Part shown: in pieces, positions 9,649-18,817 of the stretch
How positions within the stretch are numbered: position 1 is the first letter of the stretch
How the letters are laid out: every line of letters starts with the position of its first letter
Origin: Pseudomonas sp. 10S4
Lineage (GTDB): Bacteria; Pseudomonadota; Gammaproteobacteria; Pseudomonadales; Pseudomonadaceae
Direction: 5' to 3'
NCBI RefSeq assembly: GCF_034344865.1
Contig: NZ_CP133774.1
Location: 2,480,001 to 2,544,000 of the forward strand
DNA: 64,000 bases
Notes under the pieces: model-generated
Databases searched by the model: none
Seen by the model: only the letters and a program-made list of their open reading frames with translations
What the model was told of the DNA's origin: nothing
Translations under genes and position numbers: made by a program

Positions 9649-10136
9649 TGTGGAAAACAATATTCACAAGCTCTCAAACCGCGACATAAAGCCGCTGCAA
9701 ATAGTTGTTTTGTCACGGTTTTGACTTGTCCCCGTTTGCTGTGGAGCTGGCTGTGAATAACGTGGGAGTAGCTGGCTGAGCGCCTTTGAAACCGTGGCTT
9801 GCAGAGTTGTGGTTGTTTTTTGATCAGTCGTTTTTGCCGGACCATGAGCCGGCGTTGTCAACCTTTTTGTTGTCAGCAAAAACGGCCGGATTCACCGTGC
9901 GCCGGCCTGTGGATAAGTCTGTGGTTAAACTCTGGAAAGACTCGGCTGAGGGCCGTCGTTACTGGCTTGGCGCCATCGTCGGATTACCCGGTGGATCGTG
10001 CAAAATGCCATGGGCTACACGGTGGGCTCTTGAGGGTCAAGCAAAAAACTTTCTGACCTGCTCGCAAAGCCTTGTGCACAGCGGCTCGCGCTGTTTTGCA
10101 CTTGCCCCCAAAGACTGTGGACCGGCCTGTGGATAA
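9649..10136. other. non-coding region with clustered DnaA-box-like 9-mers
   Basis: The gap from 9610 to 10309 contains no convincing gene. It carries three perfect matches to the DnaA box TTATNCACA, all as the complement (TGTGAATAA at 9752-9760, TGTGGATAA at 9908-9916 and at 10128-10136), and one-mismatch copies at 9649, 9660 and 9920, plus one at 9457 just after braG. The region is less GC-rich in patches and has no continuous codon-like bias. It may bind DnaA, but origin genes are absent. Confidence 0.45.
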
Positions 10137-10309
10137 CGTGCGCGCACATGGCTACAAGCGAGGCCTGGCAAGGGCTGGCGGCAGGTGAGTGTTTTTTGTA
10201 CAGACAAGATGAATAAATCTTCATTTTGCCGATTTTACGTTCGGATACTCTGCGCGCATCGCCCCACAGCCGGTGGGGTCTTTGTCAGTGGAAGACCTGG
10301 AGCAACTGC

Positions 10310-11356
10310 ATGACCGATAGTCCCGCTTTTGTTCCAGAAGATGTTCCCGTAGAACCCGGCAGCCCGATGCGCCGGTGGCGTCAACGGATCGGTTACGACA
10401 TGGCCGTGATGGACCTCGGAGGACGAGGCCTGGCCCTGATCGGTGGGTTGATTTTCCTGGCCTGGATCAGTTCGGGTATCTATAAGGTCCAGCCCGACGA
10501 GCAGGGCATCGTCCTGCGCTTCGGCCGCTGGCAGCAGACCGCCGAGTCCGGTTTGCACTATCACCTGCCGTTTCCCGTCGAAACCGTACTGCTGCCAAAG
10601 ATTACTCAGGTCAACCAGTTGCAACTGGGCAGCGGCAGCAGCACCCAAGGCTCCGCCAGCAATGGCGCTCGCGACAAACAAATGCTGACCGGCGATGAAA
10701 ACATCGTCGAGGCCGACTGCACGGTGTTCTGGCGGATAAAAGACGCGCGTTTGTACCTGTTCAAGATCAGCGATCCTGAGCGCTCGGTAAAACTTGCGGC
10801 CGAAAGTGCCTTGCGCGAAGTCATCGGACGCACGCCGATTCAGGCGGTGATGTCTGATAAACGCGCGCAAATTGCCGATGAAACCCGGGACCTGTTGCAG
10901 CAATTACTCGACCGCGAGCAGGCCGGGATTCTGATCACACAAGTACAACTGCAACGGGTCGATCCGCCACCGCAGGTGATCGATGCCTTCAACGACGTGC
11001 AACGGGCGCGCGCCGACCAGGAACGTTCCCGTAACGAAGCCGAAGCCTACGCCAATGACATCATCCCCCGTGCCCGCGGTGACGCTTCGCGCATCACCCA
11101 GGAAGCCGAGGCTTACCAGGCTCAGGTCGGGAACCTGGCCGAGGGCGAGGCCAAGCGCTTTCTTTCGGTCTACAACAGCTACGTGCAATCCAAAGACGTC
11201 ACCGCCTGGCGCCTGTACATGGAAAGCATGGATGAAGTCCTGAAAAAAGCCTCCAAGGTCATTATCGATTCCTCCGGCAAGGGCATGTCCGGTGTGGTGC
11301 CTTACCTGCCGTTGAACGATGCGGGCAAATCAGCCGCCAAGGAGGTCCGCCCATGA
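10310..11356 (+). CDS. hflK: HflK-like SPFH/prohibitin membrane protein
   Basis: A 348-residue protein with one N-terminal transmembrane segment (GLALIGGLIFLAWISSGIY, about residues 38-57) followed by a band-7/SPFH domain starting VQPDEQGIVLRFGRW. A coiled region rich in Glu/Ala/Arg (ARADQERSRNEAEAYANDII) follows. The ATG at 10310, behind CTGGAG, is preferred to an earlier in-frame ATG. HflK and HflC form a periplasmic cage regulating FtsH in E. coli. The linkage to an Nramp transporter and a TerC protein, rather than hfq/hflX/purA, indicates a paralogous second hflKC set. Confidence 0.83.
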   Translation: MTDSPAFVPEDVPVEPGSPMRRWRQRIGYDMAVMDLGGRGLALIGGLIFLAWISSGIYKVQPDEQGIVLRFGRWQQTAESGLHYHLPFPVETVLLPKITQVNQLQLGSGSSTQGSASNGARDKQMLTGDENIVEADCTVFWRIKDARLYLFKISDPERSVKLAAESALREVIGRTPIQAVMSDKRAQIADETRDLLQQLLDREQAGILITQVQLQRVDPPPQVIDAFNDVQRARADQERSRNEAEAYANDIIPRARGDASRITQEAEAYQAQVGNLAEGEAKRFLSVYNSYVQSKDVTAWRLYMESMDEVLKKASKVIIDSSGKGMSGVVPYLPLNDAGKSAAKEVRP

Positions 11357-12234
11357 ATCGGCTGATCAAACGACTGACGATGGTCAGTGCAGTGCTCGGG
11401 CTCTGGGCGCTGGGGGCTTCGGCGTATGTGGTGGATGAATCGCAGCAGGCGCTGATTATCCGCTTCGGCGCACCCATGGGCGTGGCCGGTGAGCCGGGCT
11501 TGAAGTTCAAGGTGCCGTTCAGCGATTCGATTGTGTTCTACGACCGCCGTTTACAGACCCTGGCGTCCCCGGCCGAACAAGTCATTCTGGGCGATCAGAA
11601 GCGGATCGAGGTCGAGACCTATAGCCGTTTCCGCATCAGCGACCCGCTGCGTTTCTATCAGGCCGTGGGAACGCTGGAGCAGGCCAACGCGCAGCTGACG
11701 CAAATGGTCAGTTCCTCGCTGCGTCGAGAGCTGGGCGAGATTCCGCTGCGCTCGTTGTTATCGCCGGCGCGTCGGCAAGAAGTCGCGATCATCGAGAAAG
11801 ACGTCGCCGACAAGGCCCTGTCATTGGGTATCGAGGTGACGGAGGTGCGCTTGCACCGCGCCGATCTGCCGCTGGAGGCCAGTCAGGCCATTTATGACCG
11901 GATGAAATCCGAGCGCCAACGCGAAGCCAAGGAACTGCGCGCACAAGGGTTTGAGTGGGCCCAGCAGATTCAGGCCAAGGCTGATCGCGATCGCACGGTG
12001 TTGCTCTCCGAGGTCCAGCGTCAGTCGGCGATCACCCACGGTGAAGCGGATGCGGCAGCGAACCAGATCCTCTCGGCGGCCTTCAACAAGGACCCGGAGT
12101 TTTACAAACTGTACCGCTCGTTGCAGACGTATCGCCAGGCGTTGGCCGAGAGTCAGCCGATGCTGGTGTTGACGCCTGACGCGCAATTTCTCAAGCAGTT
12201 CCAAAGCGGGCCGGTAACCACCGGCGGGCGGTAG
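11353..12234 (+). CDS. hflC: HflC-like SPFH/prohibitin membrane protein
   Basis: A 293-residue partner of the preceding HflK-like protein, overlapping it by 4 bp (ATGA). It has a single N-terminal membrane anchor (MVSAVLGLWALGASAYVV) and an SPFH domain beginning VDESQQALIIRFGAP; YDRRLQTLASPAEQVILGDQ and RIEVETYSRFRISDP are HflC-family segments. The second half is an extended helical region (KSERQREAKELRAQG). Probably a heteromeric membrane scaffold with HflK; a role in protease control is assumed from the family, not shown here. Confidence 0.83.
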   Translation: MNRLIKRLTMVSAVLGLWALGASAYVVDESQQALIIRFGAPMGVAGEPGLKFKVPFSDSIVFYDRRLQTLASPAEQVILGDQKRIEVETYSRFRISDPLRFYQAVGTLEQANAQLTQMVSSSLRRELGEIPLRSLLSPARRQEVAIIEKDVADKALSLGIEVTEVRLHRADLPLEASQAIYDRMKSERQREAKELRAQGFEWAQQIQAKADRDRTVLLSEVQRQSAITHGEADAAANQILSAAFNKDPEFYKLYRSLQTYRQALAESQPMLVLTPDAQFLKQFQSGPVTTGGR

Positions 12235-12242
12235 CCCGAACC

Positions 12243-13487
12243 ATGAGTGACCTGTCCGCTGATCCCCCGGCATTCCGACAGCGGCTGGCCCGACTGCTCG
12301 CCACCATGGGCCCGGGGCTGGTGGTGATGATGGCGGACACCGAGGCCGGCAGCGTGATTACGGCCGCACAAAGCGGTGCGCAGTGGGGCTACCGTTTGCT
12401 GTTATTGCAGTTTCTGTTGGTGCCGTTGATGTTCATGGCTCAGGAACTGACGGTCCGGCTGGGGTTGTGCACCGGCAAGGGCTATGTGGAATTGGTGCGT
12501 CAGCGCTTCGGCCGGGCGCTGGCGGCGGTCACGGCGGTGGTGTTGTTGCTTAGCTGTTTCGGTTCGCTGTTGACGCAAATGAGTGGCCTGGTCGGCGCCG
12601 GCAGTCTGTTCGGGATTCCCGGCTGGGTGATTTTGCTGACACTGGTGGTGTTCATCCTCGGCATGGTGCTGACCGGTTCGTACCGCTCGGTCGAGCGGGT
12701 GACCCTGGCGGTGGGCATGTTCGGCCTGGCCTTCGTGGTCATGGCGATCAAGTCACAACCCGACATTCCACAGCTACTGCATGACATCACCCGCATGCCG
12801 CTCAACAAACCGGATTATCTGTATCTGGTGGCCGCCAACCTGGGCACCAGCGTGATGCCGTGGACGGTGTTCTATCAGCAATCGGCACTGATCGACAAAG
12901 GCCTGGATGCTACGCATCTGCCCATAGCGCGCATTGATACGCTGGTGGGGGCGGTGTTCTGTCAGGTACTGACGGCGGCCATCGTGATCGCCGCTGCCGC
13001 TACCCTTGGCGGGCACACCGCAGGGCTGGACAGCATCGCCCAGATCGGCCAGGCCTTTGGCGCGTTGATCGGCCCGACCTGGGGTCAGTTGGTGTTTGCC
13101 ATCGGCTTGGCCGGTGGTGCGCTGGTGGCAACCATCGTGGTGTGTCTGAGTGCGGTGTGGGCAGTGGGTGAAGCCTTGGGCGTGCGCCATTCGCTGGAGC
13201 AACACCCGCTGGATGCGCCCTGGTTCTACGGCCCGTTTGCGCTGTTGCTGATCGCCGGGGCGGTGCTGGTGGCGTCCGGGGTGAACCTGATCCGCTTGTC
13301 GATTGCCGTCGGGGTGCTCAATGCCTTGTTGATCCCGCTGATTTTGCTGTTGTTGTTCTTGCTCGCGCGCGGCGTTCTGCCGGCGGAGCATCGCTTGCGT
13401 GGGCGTTATGCACGGGTGGTCGCGGTTATTTTCACGCTGACGTCGGTACTCGGGTTGTATGCCGGGCTCTGCGGTTCGCTGGGATGA
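12243..13487 (+). CDS. Nramp-family divalent metal cation transporter
   Basis: A 414-residue polytopic membrane protein with about eleven hydrophobic segments. TM1 contains MGPGLVVMMADTEAGSV, in which the DxxG-like sequence corresponds to the DPGN metal-site region of Nramp but reads DTEAG, as in a bacterial Nramp-related subgroup; TM6 has ANLGTSVMPWTVFYQQSA, where canonical Nramp has the A/M-P-H motif. Altered ion ligands mean Mn/Fe specificity cannot be assumed. It begins 9 bp after hflC and belongs to the same transcription unit. Confidence 0.8.
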   Translation: MSDLSADPPAFRQRLARLLATMGPGLVVMMADTEAGSVITAAQSGAQWGYRLLLLQFLLVPLMFMAQELTVRLGLCTGKGYVELVRQRFGRALAAVTAVVLLLSCFGSLLTQMSGLVGAGSLFGIPGWVILLTLVVFILGMVLTGSYRSVERVTLAVGMFGLAFVVMAIKSQPDIPQLLHDITRMPLNKPDYLYLVAANLGTSVMPWTVFYQQSALIDKGLDATHLPIARIDTLVGAVFCQVLTAAIVIAAAATLGGHTAGLDSIAQIGQAFGALIGPTWGQLVFAIGLAGGALVATIVVCLSAVWAVGEALGVRHSLEQHPLDAPWFYGPFALLLIAGAVLVASGVNLIRLSIAVGVLNALLIPLILLLLFLLARGVLPAEHRLRGRYARVVAVIFTLTSVLGLYAGLCGSLG

Positions 13488-13525
13488 AGTTGTGATGACG
13501 AAGGTTCTTGTCGGGAAACCACGCG

Positions 13526-14770
13526 ATGTTATTTGACGGTGCGCTGCATGCGCTGAGTATGATTTTTGAAGTGTTCCTGCTGGACCTGATCCTGTCCGGG
13601 GACAATGCGCTGGTGATCGCCATGGCGTGTCGCGGCTTGCCGCCGGATCAGCTCAAGCGCGCGGTCATGATCGGCACCAGCGGCGCGATTATCCTGCGGG
13701 TGCTGCTGACGACGCTGGCGGGCTGGTTGCTGCTGGTGCCGGGGCTGAAGTTGATCGGTGCCGTGCTGTTGCTGGTGATCGCGATTCGGTTGCTGATCGA
13801 GGAAGAGGCGACGGAGGAGGGCGAGCCGCCAACTGGAGCGCTGTCGACTTTGGGCGGTGCGGTGCTCACCGTGCTCACAGCCGACTTGATCATGAGCATG
13901 GACAACGTGGTCGGGTTGGCGGCGGTGGCTCAGGGCAGCGTTTTCTATCTGCTGTTGGGGTTGCTGTTGAGTGTGCCGTTGTTGATGTTCGGCAGCGTGC
14001 TGATCGCCCGGTTATTGCAGCGTCAGCCGATGCTGGTGGTGATTGGTGCGGCGTTGCTGGGGTATGTGGCGGGTGATATCGCGGTGGGCGATCCGATCGT
14101 TGTCGGCTGGATCAACACTCAGTCGCCTGCGCTCAATCAAGTGGTGCCGCTGCTGTGTGCCGCGTTCGTGGTGCTTCAGGCACGGATTATCCGGCGTCAG
14201 CGTGCCCGCTTGCCGAGGCCCAAGGTCATTCGGCGGGTGGTGATGAATGTCGAGGTGATCAATGCCCAGCCACCATCGCTGAACAGCGCTGCTGTGATAG
14301 CGCCGCAAAAGAAGATCATCGCAGCGCCAGAACCGGCGATTGAGGTGATTGCCGCCGAGCCGAGTAGCCCGGCGCCTCGCCCGTCATCACGCTTTGGAGC
14401 GTATACCGGGTGGGTGACGGTAGTGGCCGGGCTGGCGGCTATTTTTCTGGTCGGGGGTGTGTTGTACAGCGTGGTGGAGGGGATGGCCGGGGCTTTGCTG
14501 CCAACTGCGCAAAAGGATTTTGCCTACGTTTGCACCGGGGCGAGTACCACCGTTTACTACCGGCCCGGCGGTAGCTCGATTCGCATTGTGACCGGCGGCG
14601 GCGAGGCCTCGGGGTACGTCAGCTACAAGAAAATCCTTTGGCAGGACGCCGGGGTTGCCGTCAAACAATTGCACCTGACGCCGCCGAGCGAAATCGAAAA
14701 GACCAGCCCCACGGTAGTCACGCTCAGTGGTGGCAGCTTTGCGCAGATCGCCTGTACGCGTGGTCTGTAA
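13526..14770 (+). CDS. TerC-family integral membrane protein with C-terminal extension
   Basis: The first ~210 residues match TerC/YjbE membrane proteins: LLDLILSGDNALVIAMACRG near the N terminus and LTADLIMSMDNVVGLAAVAQ halfway through carry the paired acidic SGDN/SMDN motifs thought to bind metal. Unusually, a Pro/Ala-rich linker (about 225-290), another membrane segment (WVTVVAGLAAIFLVGGVLYS) and a roughly 90-residue extracytoplasmic-looking domain follow. A TTG at 13508 is an alternative start 6 codons upstream. TerC relatives handle manganese or tellurite; linkage to Nramp supports a metal role. Confidence 0.8.
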   Translation: MLFDGALHALSMIFEVFLLDLILSGDNALVIAMACRGLPPDQLKRAVMIGTSGAIILRVLLTTLAGWLLLVPGLKLIGAVLLLVIAIRLLIEEEATEEGEPPTGALSTLGGAVLTVLTADLIMSMDNVVGLAAVAQGSVFYLLLGLLLSVPLLMFGSVLIARLLQRQPMLVVIGAALLGYVAGDIAVGDPIVVGWINTQSPALNQVVPLLCAAFVVLQARIIRRQRARLPRPKVIRRVVMNVEVINAQPPSLNSAAVIAPQKKIIAAPEPAIEVIAAEPSSPAPRPSSRFGAYTGWVTVVAGLAAIFLVGGVLYSVVEGMAGALLPTAQKDFAYVCTGASTTVYYRPGGSSIRIVTGGGEASGYVSYKKILWQDAGVAVKQLHLTPPSEIEKTSPTVVTLSGGSFAQIACTRGL

Positions 14771-14782
14771 GGTCGCTCAGCA

Positions 14783-14800
14783 ACAGCGGGTTGCCGCTGT
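14783..14800. other. short stable hairpin after the TerC gene
   Basis: ACAGCGG-GTTG-CCGCTGT is a perfect 7-bp stem 13 bp beyond the stop codon. It lacks a T-run, so termination is uncertain. Confidence 0.35.
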
Positions 14801-14874
14801 GCTCCGGGCCGGGCATGCTGGCTGCTGATTTTCTATTCCAATGGCTGCCGATCAGCCGAAGCAAGGAGAACACG

Positions 14875-15645
14875 ATGTCCAACACCCTGTTTATCACCGG
14901 CGCGACTTCCGGTTTTGGCGAAGCCTGCGCCCGTCGTTTTGCCGAGGCAGGCTGGAAACTGGTGCTGACCGGCCGTCGTGAAGAGCGCCTCGACGCCCTG
15001 TGCGCCGAGTTGTCGAAGCAGACCGAGGTCCATGGTCTGGTGCTCGACGTGCGTGATCGCAAGGCCATGGAGGAGGCGATTGCCAACTTGCCGCCGTCCT
15101 TCGCCAAGTTGCGCGGGTTGATCAACAACGCCGGCCTGGCACTGGGCGTGGACCCGGCGCCCAAGTGTGATCTGGACGACTGGGACACCATGGTCGATAC
15201 CAACATCAAGGGCCTGATGTACAGCACTCGCCTGCTGCTGCCACGCCTGATCGCTCACGGTCGCGGCGCCGGTATCGTCAACCTCGGCTCCATCGCCGGC
15301 AACTACCCGTACCCGGGCAGCCACGTGTATGGCGCGAGCAAGGCGTTCGTCAAACAGTTCTCCCTGAACCTGCGTTGCGATCTGCAAGGCACGGGTGTAC
15401 GGGTCAGCAATATCGAGCCGGGCCTGTGCGAGAGCGAGTTCTCGCTGGTGCGCTTTGCCGGTGACCAGGAACGCTACAACGCCACCTACGCCGGTGCCGA
15501 GCCGATTCAGCCGCAAGACATCGCCGACACTATTTTCTGGGTGCTGAATGCGCCGGCGCACATCAACATCAACAGCCTGGAGCTGATGCCGGTGAGCCAG
15601 ACCTGGGCGGGTTTTTCGATTGAGCGTAATGGTGGCAAGGCGTAA
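14875..15645 (+). CDS. NADP-dependent short-chain dehydrogenase (YdfG-like)
   Basis: Classical SDR of 256 residues starting at the ATG at 14875 behind AAGGAG. Features in order: cofactor loop TGATSGFGEACARRF (residues 8-22), Arg pair TGRREERLDAL typical of NADP use, structural NNAG, catalytic serine in LGSIAGNYPYPGS and YGASK (Tyr-x-x-x-Lys). IEPGLCESEFSLVRFAGD in the C terminus is characteristic of the YdfG group, which oxidises L-allo-threonine, L-serine and 3-hydroxy acids. Function is inferred from the family; no operon partner is evident. Confidence 0.87.
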   Translation: MSNTLFITGATSGFGEACARRFAEAGWKLVLTGRREERLDALCAELSKQTEVHGLVLDVRDRKAMEEAIANLPPSFAKLRGLINNAGLALGVDPAPKCDLDDWDTMVDTNIKGLMYSTRLLLPRLIAHGRGAGIVNLGSIAGNYPYPGSHVYGASKAFVKQFSLNLRCDLQGTGVRVSNIEPGLCESEFSLVRFAGDQERYNATYAGAEPIQPQDIADTIFWVLNAPAHININSLELMPVSQTWAGFSIERNGGKA

Positions 15646-15660
15646 GACCGAGTCATCGTT

Positions 15661-15755
15661 TTTCGCGAGCAAGCCCGCTCCCACATTGGATTTATGGTGT
15701 GTCTGCAATCTTGGACACAACACATTTCCCCTGTGGGAGCGGGCTTGCTCGCGAA
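15661..15755. repeat. REPIN, family A (inverted orientation)
   Basis: TTCGCGAGCAAGCCCGCTCC followed by its inverse copy, between the dehydrogenase and the cation-efflux gene. Confidence 0.88.
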
Positions 15756-15849
15756 GGGGCCCGAACTGGCAAAACAGCACATAAGGTAGACTCCTCATCC
15801 AACAACCCCACCGCACCCTGCGGTTTTCAAGGTTTTTAGAGGAGGCTAC

Positions 15850-16755
15850 GTGAGTAACCGAGGTGAGCAGTCGCTGCTCAAACAATCGACCATTCTGATG
15901 TTCGCCGTGGCGATCGCCGGGATCGTTACCGGTTTTGTTTCAGGTGCCCAATCCATCCTGTTCGATGGTTTTTTCTCGTTGATCGCGACCTTCATCAAGG
16001 TCCTGATGCTGATCACCGCCAAGTTGATCGCCAAAGAAAGTAATCACCGCTTCCAGTTCGGCTTCTGGCACCTGGAGCCGATGGTGTTGCTGATCGAAGG
16101 CAGTTTCCTGTTTCTGATCGCGATCTATGCCTTTCTCAACGGCGTGTTCGGCATCATCAATGGCGGCCGCGAGATTGAGCTCGGGCTGGTGATCATCTAC
16201 GCGGCGGTGTTTACCGTCGTCGAGTTCGCGTATTTCTTCTACGTTCGTCATCGCAACCGAAAGCTCAAATCAACGCTGATCCAGTTCGACAACATCAGTT
16301 GGCTGGTGGACGCGATGCTGTCGGTGGGTTTGTTGGTGAGTTTCCTGACGGCGCTGTTGCTCAAGTCCCAGGGTTATGGGCAGTGGGCGGTCTACGTCGA
16401 CCCGCTGATTCTGATTCTGCTGGCGCTGAGCATGTTGGCGCCGGCGTTCAAGATCCTGCGCCCGGCGCTACGTGATGTACTGGGCATTGCCCCGGATCAA
16501 CTGGACGACAAAGTGCGCCAGGTGATGGACGCGGCCAAGGTCGAGCATGGTTTCGACGACTACATCTCCTACGTGCAAAAGCACGGACGGGCGCGGTTTA
16601 TCGAGATTCATGTGGTGTTGCCGGCGGATTACCGACTGGAGAACGTTGGGCAACTGGATGTATTGCGCGAGGAGATTTCCGCGAAGTTGGGCAAGGCGGA
16701 TGCGGCGCGCTGGCTGACGATCAGTTTTACCGGGGATCGGAAGTGGATTGCGTGA
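15850..16755 (+). CDS. cation diffusion facilitator family protein
   Basis: A 301-residue membrane protein with GTG start at 15850 behind a strong AGAGGAGG site. Six membrane segments (ILMFAVAIAGIVTGFVSGAQ; FDGFFSLIATFIKVLMLIT; ...) precede a cytoplasmic C-terminal domain (DQLDDKVRQVMDAAKVEHGF) typical of CDF efflux proteins. The second membrane segment has FDGFFSL and the fifth DNISWLVDAM; the histidines of Zn-type HxxxD sites are absent, with aspartates kept, so the transported cation is unclear (Fe or Mn types are possible). Confidence 0.83.
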   Translation: MSNRGEQSLLKQSTILMFAVAIAGIVTGFVSGAQSILFDGFFSLIATFIKVLMLITAKLIAKESNHRFQFGFWHLEPMVLLIEGSFLFLIAIYAFLNGVFGIINGGREIELGLVIIYAAVFTVVEFAYFFYVRHRNRKLKSTLIQFDNISWLVDAMLSVGLLVSFLTALLLKSQGYGQWAVYVDPLILILLALSMLAPAFKILRPALRDVLGIAPDQLDDKVRQVMDAAKVEHGFDDYISYVQKHGRARFIEIHVVLPADYRLENVGQLDVLREEISAKLGKADAARWLTISFTGDRKWIA

Positions 16756-16789
16756 TGGATCGGTGATCTATGGGGAGGGGGTATTTACC

Positions 16790-16899
16790 TGTGGCGAAGG
16801 CGCTTGCTCCCGTTCGGGTGCGCAGCAGCCGCCTGCGATGTGCCCGAAAAAATGAGGGTCTGCTGCGCAGCCCAGCGGGAGCAAGCTCCCTCGCCACAA
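16790..16899. repeat. REPIN, family B
   Basis: TGTGGCGAAGGCGCTTGCTC and an inverted GGGAGCAAGCTCCCTCGCCA copy, between convergent genes. Confidence 0.85.
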
Positions 16900-16900
16900 G

Positions 16901-18035
16901 TCAGCTCAGGTAATCAACTAGTCCGCGATAACAGGTCGCCAAGTGATACGGCGTGGTCGACGGCATGTCCTTGCGGCTGACTTCACCCTCCTCATCACGA
17001 CACTCATACCAACCCCCGCATGCAGGAAACGCTGCTGCAACGCCTGCAATTGGCGCAGTACCGCCGCTTCGCTGTCCGGCCGCAAGGTCAGGGCGCGCAG
17101 GTATTCGGCCTGCGCCCAGATGCGTTGAGTGCTGTCGCGAGGACGACGGGGGTCGCTCTCCAGATCGAGCATGGCTCGAACGGCGCCATTGTGTTCGACC
17201 ACGCCCAACTGCTCGGTGTAGCTGAACGCCCGGCTCAGGGAGCGATGCAGTTTGCTGTCTCGCAGCAACGAAGAAGACTCCAGCAGGAAGTACCACTCGA
17301 ACTGATGGCCCGGTTCGAACCAGTTATCCACAGCCCCCAGAGGTTTTTCCATCAAAACGCCTTCCTGCGGGACGACGAATTTCTTCTGCATCCCGGCACA
17401 CAGCGCTAGCAAGCGTTGCTGCACGGCGATGTCTTCACGCACTGACAGGGTTGCGAGAAACGCTTCGGCCAAATGCATCAGCGGGTTCTGCAGCGGTCCG
17501 GTCTTGAGCGAAGACCAGTCACGGTCCAGGCACGCTTCGTACAGACCGTCGTCCGTGGCGAAGCGTTGGGCCACGACTTCCAGTGCCGCGTTGAGCACCG
17601 ATTCCACCAGTGGCTCGCGAACCTTGTCCCAGTAATGGGCGCAGGCGAACAGGATGAACGCGTGGGTGTAGAGGTCTTTGCGCTGATCCAGCGGCGCGCC
17701 TTGCGGGTCGATGCTGTAGAACCAGCCGCCGTGCTCGGCATCGTGAAAATGCTGCTGCAAGGAACGGAACAGCGCCGCCGCCCGGACTTCGGCCTCCGGC
17801 ACCTGGCCGATCAGGCTCGAAAAAGATACAGCTGACGGGCGCAGGCCATGGCGCGATAGCGCTGCGGTGGCAGCGGTTGATGCTCAGCGTCCAGCGCCTC
17901 ATAGGGCAACGCCATGTCGGTGTTCCAGCCGGGGCCTTGCCAGAGCGGCACGATGACGTCCTGGAAATGCTGTTGCACCGAGGCGAACAGGGCGGTCAAT
18001 TCAGGCTGGGAGGCAGAGCGGGAAGCATGCGGCAT
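16901..18035 (-). pseudogene. AGE-family (N-acylglucosamine 2-epimerase / YihS-like) protein, two frameshifts
   Basis: Three overlapping minus-strand frames together give one protein of about 378 residues. The N-terminal part (MPHASRSASQPELTALFASV, ending at RQLYLF) connects to SSLIGQVPEAEVRAAALFRS only if one base is added to the five-base A run at 17820-17824. The main body (KDLYTHAFILFACAHYW; FEPGHQFEWYFLLE) is typical of the alpha/alpha-barrel epimerase/isomerase family. At 17013-17017 a five-base C run again needs one more base to enter GGWYECRDEEGEVS, the natural C terminus. Both losses are in homopolymers, so sequencing error is as likely as inactivation. Substrate unknown, probably a hexose or N-acyl hexosamine. 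Confidence 0.8.
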
Positions 18036-18120
18036 TGGCTGGCGTCGTCACGGCAGGGGCGATTGCGCGACATGTTAGCAGAGAGGCCGGCCCTAGAGAG
18101 CCGGTGTCTGTCAGGCCGCC

Positions 18121-18184
18121 ATCGCGAGCAAGCTCGCTCCCACAGGGGAACGCATTCCAATGTGGGAGCGAGCTTGCTCGCGAT
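18121..18184. repeat. REPIN, family A, short spacer
   Basis: ATCGCGAGCAAGCTCGCTCC and its inverse copy, between hupE and the AGE-family gene. Confidence 0.85.
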
Positions 18185-18209
18185 GAGGCCAGAACTGGCA
18201 ATAATGAAT

Positions 18210-18782
18210 TCAGCCCGCCAACAACCAAACTCCGGTCGCTGCCGAAGCCGCCCCGACCACCCGAACCAACGGCGCCGCAGCCTGAGGCAACACGCGAACC
18301 ATCGCATAACCGGCCGCATGCAACGCCGCCGTCGCTGCTACAAACCCGGCGGCATACGCCCAAGGGCTCGACATGTCCGGCAGTTCCAGGCCATGTGCCA
18401 CGCCATGAAACAGCGCAAACAACGCCGTCGCACCGACCGCAACCGCCAACGGCGGACGCACCGCCAACGCCACCGCCAGGCCCAGCGCCAACACCGACGC
18501 CGCAATCCCGCTTTCCAATGCCGGCAGGTTCAGCCCTTCAAAACCGAGCAAGCCGCCGATCAGCATAGTGCCGACGAACGTGCATGGCAGCGCCCAGCGC
18601 GCCGCGCCTTTCTGCTGCGCCGCCCACAAACCCACCGCGACCATCGCCAGCAGGTGATCGATGCCGCTTATCGGGTGGCTGATGCCCGCGATCAAACCGT
18701 TATCACCATGACCTGGGTGGGCGAAGGCGATGGCCGGGGTCAGCAGCAGGGCCAGGGTGCCCAGAATGCGTTTCAGTGTCAT
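18210..18782 (-). CDS. hupE: HupE/UreJ-family nickel/cobalt permease
   Basis: A 190-residue membrane protein with a cleavable-looking N terminus (MTLKRILGTLALLLTPAIAF, then AHPGH). The HPGHG after the signal region and SHPISGIDHLLAMVAVG are the conserved histidine-rich HupE/UreJ motifs that bind nickel or cobalt; six further hydrophobic segments follow. It is the fourth gene of ureE-ureF-ureG-hupE, so delivery of nickel for urease is the likely role. The ATG at 18780-18782 is chosen because the signal-like segment follows it. Confidence 0.88.
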   Translation of the reverse strand: MTLKRILGTLALLLTPAIAFAHPGHGDNGLIAGISHPISGIDHLLAMVAVGLWAAQQKGAARWALPCTFVGTMLIGGLLGFEGLNLPALESGIAASVLALGLAVALAVRPPLAVAVGATALFALFHGVAHGLELPDMSSPWAYAAGFVAATAALHAAGYAMVRVLPQAAAPLVRVVGAASAATGVWLLAG

Positions 18783-18817
18783 GGATAAGCTTCCTTGTTG
18801 ATAAAAATTGAGCATGA

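Noticed and set aside
9786..10136. Possible 116-residue protein in the DnaA-box region
   Set aside because: No ribosome site, no family resemblance, and competing frames of similar length; better explained as non-coding.
9457..10136. Chromosomal origin (oriC)
   Set aside because: DnaA boxes are present, but neither dnaA-dnaN-recF-gyrB nor rpmH-rnpA-parAB flanks the region, and there is no clear AT-rich unwinding element.
15663..15755. Factor-independent terminators at each REPIN
   Set aside because: The palindromes form strong hairpins but lack T-runs and occur inside operons; they are better called REPINs.
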